DNA of 64,000 nucleotides from Symsagittifera roscoffensis (taxonomy: Eukaryota > Xenacoelomorpha > Acoela > Convolutidae): positions 18,941,318 through 19,005,317 of the forward strand of contig NC_087070.1 of NCBI RefSeq assembly GCF_963678635.1. The letters run 5' to 3'. Under the pieces are notes generated by a model. The model was not told the origin of the DNA. It searched no databases and saw only the letters and a program-made list of their open reading frames with translations. Each line of letters opens with the position of its first letter. Position 1 is the first letter of the stretch. The translations under genes and the position numbers were made by a program. This document shows, one piece after another, positions 1 to 10,620 of this stretch.

Positions 1-664
1 TAGATGGGAACGGTTGATTTGGGAATTTACGTTTAAAATTTCTATAAGCTCGGTTAGTACTAGTGGATGTTTATGTTGATGTGGTTGATTGCGCTAATGA
101 TGGGGTGTAATCTGATATCGATGTTGGTGTTGGTGGATTTGATGATGTTACTGTTGATGATAATTGGTGATTAGTGAGAGTGTGGGGGTATGGTAACTGT
201 TGTTGGAGTGTTATAAAATTATTTAGTTCTTCAGAAATTTGGATATTATCTGGGGAGTTATTGGATGATCTTTCAGAATGAAATGGAGAGTAGGTTGTGA
301 TTATTTGGGAAACGAGAGAAGGAGTGGAGGGAGATGTAAATTGGTGTTAATGTTGAATGGGTCGAAAGATGGGTTTTGAGACGGTTGAAGAGTTGGTCTG
401 GGTGTGGGTAGGAGGGGATGGCTCGGAAAATGTTTCTATATCGGAGTTTCTATATCGTAATTATTGAATTGTGATACTGTGTGAAAAACTGAGATGTCTG
501 AGTTAGTATCAGAATTCATGCCTGATGATGTTTTAAATCGTGGTGAATCGGGTGGCGGAAAGCGAAAGGAGGGATAATGGGGATTAGAGTTTGGAGGTTG
601 GCTGGATGGGAATTTGAGCGGTGGAGGGATCCAAATTGTCTGCTCATCGTGGGCTAAAAAAGGA
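1..664 (-). pseudogene. Pro/Ser/Thr-rich tail of the Env-like region
   Basis: Minus-strand frames here are rich in Pro, Ser, Thr and Asn (open 436-729, then broken frames to base 1), with runs such as PPLKFPSSQPPNSNPHYP. The same composition occurs in the proline-rich ORF at 5253-6053, and part of this tail is also found at about 2400-2560. It follows the hydrophobic Env C-terminal segment, so a tail or linker role is plausible. There is no recognisable domain. It is cut by the window edge. Confidence 0.5.
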
Positions 665-1063
665 TTATTTTTGAGATTGAAAAGTGGTGGTATGGGGTTG
701 CTCAAAGATTTGTTCATATGTATCGTCATTTTGCAGGTGTTGTGTTACTATATGTTGAATGGAGCTTTTTATTGTATTTGGTCTTAAATTTGGAGGATTT
801 TTGATTGCTAGATTTCTAAAGTTTCGGGAAACTAATGATAATGGATGGTTTTGAGGTAGGTTTGGTAAATAAGTTTGGTTTGCTATAGATAATTTATTTG
901 TACTGTTATGTTCTTCGTCGTATGTGTTTGGTCTTGTGGATATTTTTGTATTGTATTCTTTGGTTTGTACATCTAAGAGTATTTTGTTTATTGAAGATGA
1001 AAATATTCCAAAAAATCCTGCAAATAATATGCGTGCTGGTTTACTTGTGTATGTATTGTGCAT
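665..1063 (-). pseudogene. Env-like C-terminal segment with membrane span, second tandem copy
   Basis: A 132-codon open stretch begins MHNTYTSKPARILFAGFFGI. The hydrophobic run ILFAGFFGIFSSSI looks like a membrane anchor, and the rest is polar and Asn/Pro-rich as in a cytoplasmic tail. It is a close duplicate of 2566-2985. Position after the Cys-bearing ectodomain and before the proline-rich tail supports an Env-type C-terminus. I cannot assign the Env to a named family, and the start is the first Met of the open stretch, not a true start. Confidence 0.5.
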
Positions 1064-1289
1064 GTATTATAGATTCCTTTTAGTATTGAGAAAAGAAATC
1101 CGATAAATTTGAACATAGCGTTTAAGATCTTTCTAAGATGTAATATGGCCATCCTAGAAAGGCAAGAATTTCATTTAAATGTTACGAAATCATAAAATAT
1201 TTATATGTGAAATATCTTGTGGTCCATAATTTTCACCATTTAAAAAATTGTAATCTTTGATATCTTTAAAATATCCTTCGTAGTCTTGT

Positions 1290-2430
1290 GTTTAGATGTC
1301 TGAGATTCCTGCAATTTCTGCAAGTTTTCTTAAACTTTGATCTATTGATTGTCGTAGTTGTATAGTGTCCATTTGTGTGAGTAGTTCATGAAATTGTTGT
1401 GTTCTAATGTGATGTTGTATTCTGACTTAGACTATATTCCAATCGATTGTAAATCGATATTTGGATTACGAGCAATAGCTCGAATACTTTCGGTTGAAAA
1501 CTTTTTTAATGGTTGCATTAAGGTAGGGTACGGTGTAGGTAGGTAGTATTTTTCTTCGTCGGGGCTTAAATGTACGACTTTGTGGCTGTTTTCTGATCCA
1601 CATGGGACTGCGGTATCCCAAAAATATCTTCGTCTTGAAAGTGTGTCAACAAAATGTACTATATTTTTTAGGATATCGGAATTCTTTTGAAACAACGTTT
1701 ATCTTCAAAAATAATGGTAATACTTTTTTGGTGCAAGTATAAAACCATAAGATGTTTCCTTCATAGTCCAGGAAACTTGATCTATTTCCGGATAACAAAT
1801 ATCCTGCGTAGGGTATTTTTAGGACTGCTAGTGCGAGTGATTGTAAGGTTTGAGTTCTTTCTAATTCACATAGTTGATGTAATGTTTCTAATTCAGAAAG
1901 TGACTTTTCTTGAAAAATTCTACTAATTATGTAATGTAATTTCATATCTAAATGAATGTCATAGTGTATTGTGCTAAATTAGGTACTATTCATCAGTGAT
2001 AATTATTGTAATCGTGTGCTTTCAGTGTCGTGTGGTTTTAGTTTTCCACGGGAATTTCCTGCATTTTTTAGAAGGTTTACTGGGATGTATGATGTTCCTT
2101 CGTTTAAAAGATGGTGTGTTGCATAGGGTTCATATCTTTTTTTTCCAGTGGTCGCATCAAAACCTTCGTCGTATTCGATAAGTATTTCGGAATTTTGTGT
2201 TTTATAGAGTAGATTTTTCTATTTACATGCAAATTCTGTTTCGTGATTGATTTGAAAACTTGTCATTTTTTTTCTATTTTATGAATGTTTCTGAAAATAG
2301 TACTGTGTTGTCTTTTTTGAGCTGAGTTGACTTGTTCAAATGGAATGGACTCAATGAATTTTTTTTCATGAAATTTAACCATTCGGGCATGTATTTTTAC
2401 TACTTGAAAAGTTGTACAAGTGTCTTCAGG
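1290..2430 (-). pseudogene. Env-like ectodomain, second tandem copy (broken)
   Basis: This repeats the segment at 3166-4300 with many differences. The two longest open pieces (1646-1945 and 1432-1695) overlap in different frames, so a frameshift lies near 1650-1690; the better-preserved duplicate reads through this point. Cysteines in WFYTC and VPCGSEN contexts are shared with the other copy. The segment ends at about 2430, where it is fused to sequence homologous to the start of the proline-rich ORF (about 5900), marking a duplication breakpoint. Confidence 0.6.
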
Positions 2431-2985
2431 AAAGCGTGTTGATGTTTGGAAATTTTGGGTAGCTGTGGGTGTTGCTGAACCTCCTCGGGAAAATGTTTTT
2501 GGGGACTTGAGTTTGGAGGTTGGCTGTTTGGGAGTTTGAGCGGTGGAGGGATCCAAATTGTCTGCTTATCGTGGGCTAAAAAAAGGATTATTTTGAGATT
2601 GAAAAGTGGTGGTATGGGGTTGCTCAAAGATTTGTTCATATGTTTTGTCATTTTGCAGGTGTTGTGTTACTATATGTTGAATGGAGCTTTTTATTGTAAT
2701 TGGTCTTAAATTTGGAGGATTTTTGATTGCTAGTTTTCTAAAATTTCGGGAAACTAATGATAATGGATGGTTTTGAGGTAGCTTTGGTAAATAGGTTCGC
2801 TTTGCTATAGATATTGTATTTGTACTGTTATGTTCTTCGTCGTATGTGTTTGGTCTTCTCGATAGTTTTGTATTGTATTCTTTGGTTTGTGCATCTAAGA
2901 GTGTTTTGATTATTGAAGATGAAAATATTCCAAAAAATCCTGCAAATAATATGCGTGCCGGTTTACTTGTGTATTTATTGTGCAT
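2400..2985 (-). pseudogene. Env-like C-terminal segment with membrane span, first tandem copy
   Basis: A 139-codon open stretch (2566-2985) starts MHNKYTSKPARILFAGFFGI and carries the same hydrophobic segment as 665-1063. Downstream frames (2400-2651) are Pro/Asn-rich and contain the KHFPEEVQQHPQLPK region matching the N-terminal part of the proline-rich ORF near 5.9 kb. This segment directly follows the ectodomain at 3166-3825. Membrane anchoring is inferred from hydrophobicity only. Confidence 0.55.
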
Positions 2986-3165
2986 GTATTATAGATTCCT
3001 TTTAGTAATGAGAAAAGAAGTTTTAGTAGAAACGCAAGAGTTTCATTTTTCAATGTTACGAAATTATAAAATTTTTATAGGCGAAATATCTTGTGGTCTA
3101 TAATTTTCACCATTTAAAAAATTGTAATCTTTGATATCTTTAAAATATCCGTTGTAATCTTGTGT

Positions 3166-4980
3166 TTAGATGTCTGAGATTCCTGCAGTTTCTGCAGGTT
3201 TTCTTAAATTTTGATCTATTGATTGTCGTCGTTGTACAGTGTCTATTTGTGTGAGTAGTTCATGAAATTGTTGTGTTCTAATGTGATGTTGTATGTCTGA
3301 CTTAGACAATATTCCAATCGATTGTAAATCGATATTTGGATTACGAGCAATAGCTCGAATACTTTCGGTTGAAAACTTTTTTAATGGTTGCATTAAGGTA
3401 GGGTACGGTGTAGGTAGGTAGTAATTTTCTTCGTCGGGGCTTAATTGCACGACGTTGTGGCTGTTTTCTGATCCACATGGGACTGCGGTATCCCAAAAAT
3501 ATCTTCGTCTTGAAAGTGTGTCGACAAAATGTACTATATTTTTATAGGATATCGGATATCTTTTGTAACAACGTTTATCTTCAAAAACATATAATGGTGA
3601 TACTTTTTCGGTGCAAGTATAAAACCATATGATGTTTCCTTCATAGTCCAGGAAATTTAATCTATTTCCGGATAACAAATATCCTGCGTAGGGTATTTTT
3701 AGAACTGCTAGTGCAAGTGATTGTAAGATTTGAGTTCTTTCTAATTCACATAGTTGTTGTAATGTTTCTAATTCAGAAAGTGACTTTTCTTGAAAAATTC
3801 TACTAATTATGTAATGTAATTTCATATCTAAATGAATATCATAGTGTATTGTGCTAAATTAGGTACTATTCATTAGTGATAATTCTTGTAATCGTGTGCT
3901 TTCAGTGTCGTGTGGTTTTAGTTTTCCACGGGAGTTTCCTGCATTTTTTAGACGGTTTACTGGGATGAATGATGTTCCTTCGTTTATAGGATGGTGTGTT
4001 GCATTGGGGTCATATTTTATTTTTCCAGTGGTCGCATCAAAACTTTCGTCGTATTCGACAAGTATTTTGGATTTTTGTGTTTTATACGGTAGATTTTTCT
4101 ATTTACATGCAAATTCTGTTTCGTGATAGATTTGAAAACTTGTCAATTTTATGAATGTTTCTGAAATTAGTACTGTGTTGTCTTTTTTGAGCTGAGTTGA
4201 CTTGTTCAAATGGGATGGACTCAATGAATTTTTTTTCATGAAATTTAACCATTCGGGCATGTATTTTTCCTACTTGAAAAGTTGTACAAGTGTCTTCAGG
4301 AAACTAAACAATTGTTGCTTGTAATCTTATTCCTTGATAAATTGTGTTATCTTTTAAATCTCGTGTCAGTTGTGTTTTTTCAAGTTGTATTTTCCAGTCA
4401 ACAAAACCTTACTTCTTGGTATCCTTTAATTTTTGTATCTGCTTTGCAGTTTGAAGGATTATTTATTCCAATATGTGGTATCCAGTGTTTATCGTGAATA
4501 TCATACGTTAGTCGTCCGTGTGCGCCATTGTATGGGTCTTTTTCGTCTAATTAAAAATGTCCTTGATATGTTTAAAGTTCTGCTTTATGTACTGAGTCGG
4601 TGAAGATTTGAAAGTTCACAATTTTTCTGTTTGAGTTTTTTTTGTCAAATTTAATCTGAGTAGTTCATTTTTACAGTCGTCGGGTTTTAGATGTAAAAGT
4701 CTTTCTTATTACTTTGGTAGAAGGATTCGTGATCAAGTCGCTTTTTATTGCCATTTGAGACTTGTGAGCAATTAACTTTCTTTTCAAAAAAAGTCGCTGT
4801 AAATTTATAACCTGTAAGTGTTGTTGCTCGGGCTTTTGAGAATAATCTTGCTATTACGTTTGTGGTTTCTATAGCTTGTGGTTCTGATTTGAATTGTGTT
4901 ACTTGGTTTATAGCATATTTGTGTAGCGTCTTTTGTTCGTTTTCTTCACAATCATAGTGTGTTACTAATAAATCCTGAGG
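3166..4980 (-). pseudogene. Env-like glycoprotein ectodomain, first tandem copy
   Basis: The best-preserved piece is 219 codons open at 3166-3825. It has four spaced cysteines (LCELERTQ, WFYTCTEK, DKRCYKRY, AVPCGSEN) and a polar, probably extracellular composition. Upstream on the minus strand (3.9-4.98 kb) there are further in-frame pieces with Cys, for example HYDCEENE near 4.95 kb, broken by stops. The location after integrase and a membrane-signal ORF, and before a hydrophobic C-terminal segment, is that of env in retrovirus-like Gypsy elements. I do not recognise the fusion-protein class, so Env-like is a positional and compositional call. Confidence 0.6.
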
Positions 4981-5252
4981 TCATGTGCGAGGAGATGGAT
5001 TTGGAGGTAGTGATTGAGCTGTTATATTTGGTGGACTTAGAGGGGAATGCTGTTGAACGATATTATTAAGTCTGACTGTGAATTAAAACTTCAGTTGAAG
5101 AATATTTTGTTGAAGTACTTTAATGTTATGTTCTTGAATATCCTTGTGGATATCTTGTCTATACTGTAGTCTGTTTAGTGTCTTACTGTGGAGTCGGCTA
5201 CTTTCTTGATGTTGTCCAAAGAGTGGGGGCGGTGCTACAAAAGTGTTCCAAT

Positions 5253-6216
5253 CTAATCGTAGGGGAGTATTTGACGATGATTGTTCTTGGTATCTTGCGT
5301 CAAGTTTGGTTGGGAAATTAAGGGGAAAATTGTTGGTGATATTTGACTTATAGATGGTGTTGATGGAAGTGAGAGTGTTTCTGGCAGGGATGATAACGTT
5401 GTATCAGAAGAAATATCTTTTGGTTCATTCACTAAAATGGGTTCACCTTGGGTGTGTGATTGTGATGTCCAATATGGTTGACTATCTGTGGTGTCTGGGG
5501 AGTCAACAGGATTTTCGCGGATTTGTTCTGATGTTGGGTTTGAACCTAGATATTCTGATGGCATATTTGAAATGCTTTGTTGTGAAGCAAGTGTGGGAAA
5601 ATCTGGTAATGTACTGCTGGAAAGTTCTGAGCTAGTTTGTGTTGGGGGTTGAGGTATGCTAAAATGAACTCTGGGGGTTCGAAAGTTTCTATTTCGTCTT
5701 GGATGTATAATTTGTCTATTTATTTCAAGTGTATTTTGATTCTGACTAATACGTCTTACTCGACAGAGATCTTGCTGTAAGCTGGGATATAAATTATATG
5801 CTGGTTCGCTTAAAGATACTTGTCGATTAACTGGTTCTAATGGTTCAGATAATCGTGCGAGTCGTTCCTCAAAAGCGTATGAGTTATCTTGAGAGGAAAT
5901 GCGTGTTGATGTTTGGAAATTTTGGGTAGTTGTGGGTATTGCTGAACTTTCTCGGGAAAATGTTTTTGGGGACTGTTTTGGTGGTGGTTGATTAGCAATA
6001 TTGAAAAGGTGTTTGAGTGTTCTAATCTTATAGGGAAACTTTATGTTTATCATAATATTCTTGAATAAAAAGTATCAAAAGAATAGTTGCTAAGGCAAAT
6101 ATGACTATTGCCTTTTTTATACATTTGCACATTGTCATGATTAGGGATGTTAAAAAAGTGAGGAAATTTATGAACAATAGAAAAATATCTTTTCGACTGT
6201 AAATGGCTCGTATCAT
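5253..6216 (-). pseudogene. Post-integrase ORF: N-terminal membrane segment followed by a Pro/Ser-rich domain
   Basis: Two overlapping open frames read on the minus strand. The upstream one (6028-6216) is strongly hydrophobic, with KKAIVIFALATILLILFIQ as a likely signal or membrane anchor. It overlaps a 266-codon frame (5253-6053) rich in Pro, Ser, Thr and Gln, with motifs such as FSRESSAIP and ASQQSISNMPSEYLGSNP. The same pair occurs on the plus strand at 44.48-45.53 kb (ASQQSISNIPSDYLGSTP), so the unit is a conserved part of the element. It lies between integrase and the Env-like ectodomain and could be the N-terminal part of Env or a separate accessory protein. No domain is recognised. Confidence 0.65.
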
Positions 6217-6247
6217 TTAAATAGATTTTGAGTTATCGTACCTGTGA

Positions 6248-6718
6248 ATGTGGTCAAAGATTTGGGAAATTTGGAGGTATATAGGGAACAAAAAATTAAA
6301 AACAGATTGCAAAAAATATATAAAAAGGATTGTAAGGGCTTCGAAAGTTTCAATGAAAAAGAATAGCAAAAATTTAAGCAGAGTAGAAAATTTTATGAAA
6401 AGATTTAAAAGTATTTGTTTTGAGATATCGACTGTTATAGAAATATATAATTAGGAAATGGTTCGTTTTGTCGAAAAATTTTTGAACTTTCTGGGCGAAA
6501 TTCAATTGTGGTTGGATTATTTATCAATTTTGACAAATGGGTTGAGTTGTGTCAAAAATTGTTGGGAGTTTATTTTATGGTGTTCGAGAGGTCTTCTTAG
6601 TTTTGTTTTTATTTGTTGGATAATTGGGTTATCTTTGATATATTTGTACTTTAGGCCAAATGATCATGGAGCTTTTTTCTTTAGGCTAATTTGCCATTTT
6701 TGTTTGGAGGGTTTTTGA
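6248..6718 (+). other. Antisense open stretch, 157 codons with one internal TAG, in an insert of copy B
   Basis: Two plus-strand open stretches (6248-6454, 6458-6718) share one frame and are separated only by a TAG. The first part is Lys-rich and basic; the second has a hydrophobic run (LLSFVFICWIIGLSLIYLYF). It lies antisense to the retroelement, in roughly 700 bases (about 6250-6990) missing from the equivalent place in the plus-strand element (near 44.36-44.42 kb). It may be a chance ORF in AT-rich DNA; there is no recognisable homology. Confidence 0.25.
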
Positions 6719-7086
6719 GGTCTGAATTGGGAAAATATTGTTGATCTTTACATAATTTGATAGGGGAGGGTTGTAAAATTGAAATAGTGTTTATTTTAGT
6801 TGTCAAGTTCTAGCAAGGTGCTTATTTTGGACCTGGAGGTCGTAAAGTTATAGTTATAGATATGCCTGGAGATTGATATCTGTCGACTAATAAGTTTGAG
6901 TTAGAGATATTAAGGTGACAAACTTGAATGATTTCTATTGGCTGAACTTGAACTAGAATTTATCGAGTGTGTTTTCAGCATGTTGTTACAGAAATGAAGT
7001 GGTTTTTAAAATTCAACTTTCTTCAATATTTTAGATTGTGGGATGAATGTCTTATAGTTTTTTCGCGGTTGGCTTCGAAGTCGTGA

Positions 7087-8450
7087 TATATATCGTGATA
7101 TAGTCTCTATATTTGTATATTTGTTGTTGTTCCTGTGGTAAAAACTTTACTGTCTTTTTTCTATTTTTTTTTTCTTTTCGAGGTATTTTTGGTTTTGGTG
7201 TGTTAGATACTTGAGGGCTTGCGCTTTGCTGCTGAATTGTTTTTTGCTTTTCATTGTTTTTAACGGTTTGGTTTTTTTCTGTTTGTGGATTGTTTTGAAC
7301 AATTTTTGAACCTGTGAAAGAATATAATTGGGTTAGTTCGCGGAGTGCGTTTAATTTTGGGTAATAAGGTAATAGATAATTACGGTGTTGAACAATTTAT
7401 TTTTTAGTGGAGACAGTGAGTTTATATGTTATTTCAGTGGACTTGTCAACTATTTGGTATGGTCCTTATTTTAAATCACTTGTTGCCGGTCCTGATAAAT
7501 TTATTTATCAGTTAAATTTTTTTTTCTTTTAATGGAAAATGATCTTTTTTGTGTGGTTGTTGTTCAGTTTTCTTTTGTTGGGTATTACTTTTTATCCAAT
7601 GTGAAAATGGGATTGGTTTAAATGTGGATGTACCTAATAAATCAACTTCATAATGATTTTTTTTACAATCTAACTAATGTGGGAAATATTGCAAATTGTT
7701 TATCTGTGATTGATCTATATAGGTTTTTACTGCGTATTTACATTCTAATCGTGGTGATGTTTCATCTTTTGCGAGTTAAAATTTAATATTTTGTGGTATT
7801 TCAACTGTAGTTTTTCGTGTAAGGAGTGTAAGGTGGTGTATTTCTACTTAATATATTTGGTAGTGCAAGGTTTTTTCCTGCTGTCCAAACTTCGGGCAAT
7901 TCGTTATAATTAATTAAAATCTGTAAACTCTATGGTTTGGGTTTTCTTAAAATTTGATCTATTGATTGTCGTCGTTGTATAGTGTCCATTTGTGTGAGTA
8001 TTTCATGAAATTGTTGTGTTCTAATGTGATGTTGTATGTCTGACTTAGACTATATTCCAATCGATTGTAATATATCGTGATATAGTCTCTATATTCGTAT
8101 ATTTGTTGTTGTTCCTGTGGTAAAAACTTTACTGTCTTTTTTCTATTTTTTCTTTCTTTTCGAGGTATTTTTGGTTTTGGTGTGTTAGATACTTGAGGGC
8201 TTGCGCTTTGATGCTGAATTGTTTTTTGCTTTTCATTGTTTTTAACGGTTTGGTTTTGTTCTGTTTGTGGATTGTTTTGAACAATTTTTGAACCTGTGAA
8301 AGAATATAATTGGGTTAGTTCGCGGAGTGCGTTTAATTTTGGGTAATAAGGTAATAGATAATTACGGTGTTGAACAATTTATTTTTTAGTGGAGACAGTG
8401 AGTTTATATGTTATTTCAATGGGTTTGTCAAGTATTTGGTATGGTCCTTT
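7087..8450 (-). repeat. Internal direct duplication of the integrase C-terminal region with an interposed RNase H/INT fragment
   Basis: About 380 bases starting with TATATCGTGATATAGTCTC at about 7087 recur almost unchanged at about 8067. On the minus strand they encode a Lys/Gln-rich stretch downstream of the integrase core, as at 44.0-44.3 kb. The intervening 7470-7930 is a copy of about 9740-10200 (RNase H end to integrase start), followed by a short piece of Env-proximal sequence at about 7940-8065. The arrangement implies at least two template switches or recombination events within the element. Confidence 0.7.
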
Positions 8451-8637
8451 TCGAAGTGGTTGTAATTTTTTGGAGATTCCTTTTTGTGTATTGAAGTTGG
8501 GTCTTAAAACAAATGTTCGGTAGATTTCATTATGTTCTTTATCTCTATTTAAAATCCTTTCGGTATGTGTGCCGGAAGCTAATTTTAGAATTTGTGGATG
8601 ATGAAAGTGGTCTTCATCATGGGTATGTAATGGTAGA

Positions 8638-9725
8638 TTAAAAATATTGAATCTTTATTTGGTTTACAAAATACTTGGGTATTTTTGCGGGCATTTGCTG
8701 TAAACATATTTGGTCTTCGTGGCTTTTGATTAAACTCATTTTGTTTGGTGACATTCCTAGAGTTGTTGTGATTTGTGAATTATATGATAAGGGGAAAAGT
8801 TTTACGTCTGCTGACCATTCAGTATATCGTGTATCGTTTCCATTAACGATACATCTAAGGTATTCTTGTATCGAACGGTTCCTAACTTCGACTAATCCAT
8901 TTGTCCATGGTGCATGAGATGTACGTGGTTTATGTTTGATGTTATATAAGTGTGATGATTTCATTATTTATAAATTGTATGCCATTATCTGTGACTAGTA
9001 TTTCGGGTAGTCCAAATTTAGCGATCCAATGTTCGTAAAGTGTTGTATATGCGAATTAAGCATTACAATGTGGTACTGGGTTGAGTGCTACGTAGTTCGT
9101 AAATGCGTCAACAATGACCATAATGTAAGAATTTCCTTCAGAGGATGGTGAAATTGGTCCTTTTGTGTCAAATGAAATTCTTCGATTGAAATATAGACTT
9201 TGTCCTTTAAAATCTTAAGTCTGTGCTATTTGTCTTTGGCTTGGATAAATATTGTTAAGTTGACTTTTTATGCAATCGTTGCATAATACTTTAATCTAAA
9301 TTGGGGCAATTGGGAAAAAAAAATTGGTGTAAAATTTGAGTATGTCTTTTCTGATCATGAGTGTCCTTTTGTATTTTGCGTATGTGATATGTTGAATGCT
9401 ATCAATATCCTGCTTAAAGGGAGACAGGGGACTTGAGAATCAGGTGTTTGATAATCTAAAAGATCTGTGTTCTCATTTATAGTTGTATTGTTAAATTTTC
9501 TAAATGATCGGAGGAGTGTTTTATTTCCAAAATATGTTGTATCAGCTTTTGCTGGTTTTGGTTTATATTTGTGCCATGATTTGTGTTGTCTAATAACAAG
9601 GTCAAAATTTTGGTATTTTTGTAACAATTGTAGTGTAATTTTTTCTGTTGGTGGTAGAAAAAAATTTTCTTCTTCTAATTTTGATAAGGGAGTTGTGTCG
9701 AGTGGGTCATGAAAATTGAAATCTT
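8638..9725 (-). pseudogene. Integrase, copy B
   Basis: Minus-strand reading. The C-terminal core piece (8638-8964, 108 codons) contains HAPWTNGLVEVRNRSIQEYL, in which the Glu after LV is the expected third catalytic acid of the DDE integrase. It continues into a YN/ITTTLGMSPN segment typical of Gypsy integrases. The N-terminal piece is 9355-9627. Between them (8965-9355) integrase-like residues can be followed only across several stops. The enzyme would insert the cDNA into the host genome; this copy cannot be made as one protein. Confidence 0.85.
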
Positions 9726-9739
9726 GATTTACTGTGTAC

Positions 9740-10620
9740 TTTAAATCACTTGTTGCCGGTCCTGATAAATTTATTTATCAGTTAAATTTTCTTTTTCTAT
9801 AAATGGAAAATGATCTTTTTTGTGTGATTGTTGTTCAGTTTTCTTTTGTTGGGTTTTACTTTTTATCCAATGTGAAAATGGGATTGGTTTAAATGTGGAT
9901 GTACCTAATAAATCAACTTCATAATTTTTTTTTGACAACTAAATAATGTGGGAAATATTGCAAATTGTTTATCTGTGATTGATCTATATAGGTTTTTACT
10001 GCGTATTTACATTCTAATCGTGGTGATGTTTCATCTTTTGCGAGTTAAAATTTAATATTTTGTGGTATTTCAACTGTAGTTTTTCATGTAAGTAGTTCAG
10101 GTGGTATACTTCTACTTGATGTATCTGGTAATGCAAGGTTTTTTCCTGCTGTCCAAACTCTATGTAGGTATGGAATTTTCATTAGAATTAACTGAAATCT
10201 GTAAACTCTATGATTTGGATTCGATTCCTGTGGAAGAAGAAAAATAATTGGTTTGTGATCTGTAAAAAGAACTGTTGGGTGTTTTGATCGGAGTATCAGA
10301 AATTCATATTCTGTAAGTGTAATTATTATAGCTGTAAACTCTCTCATAAGAGTAGAGAGTCGTAGTTTGGCTTGGATAAATAAACGAGAATTGGCTGATA
10401 TAAGTTTCATTTTGTTTTTTTTCCACTATGTGATTGTAGTAATGCTGCGCCGATGCCAAAATTTGAAGCATCGCACTTTGGGTAGAATAGTTGATTTGGA
10501 TCTGGAATTTGAAATTTGTTCTGTTAAAAATTTCTTACTTTCTCCAATCGTGTTTGATGTTCGGTAGTCCATTCAAAGTTATTTGTTGTCCGAGCATGTT
10601 ATAGAAAGGTCTTAAGTATA
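9740..10620 (-). pseudogene. RNase H, copy B
   Basis: The 108-codon open stretch 10084-10410 includes LRLSTLMREFTAIIITLTEY and LRSKHPTVLFTDHKPI, the middle of a Gypsy-type RNase H with the TDHK motif, then an AGKNLALPDTSSR segment with the last conserved Asp. The equivalent of the first catalytic Asp (CDAS) is at about 10470 in another frame. RNase H removes the RNA strand after minus-strand synthesis. It sits directly downstream of RT on the minus strand, as expected. Confidence 0.85.

Noticed and set aside
898-1106. Plus-strand ORFs opposite the Env-like region (and many others at 1-23 kb on the plus strand)
   Set aside because: They are rich in Phe, Leu, Cys and Tyr, as expected from the complement of an A-rich coding strand, and are not kept in register between duplicated copies.
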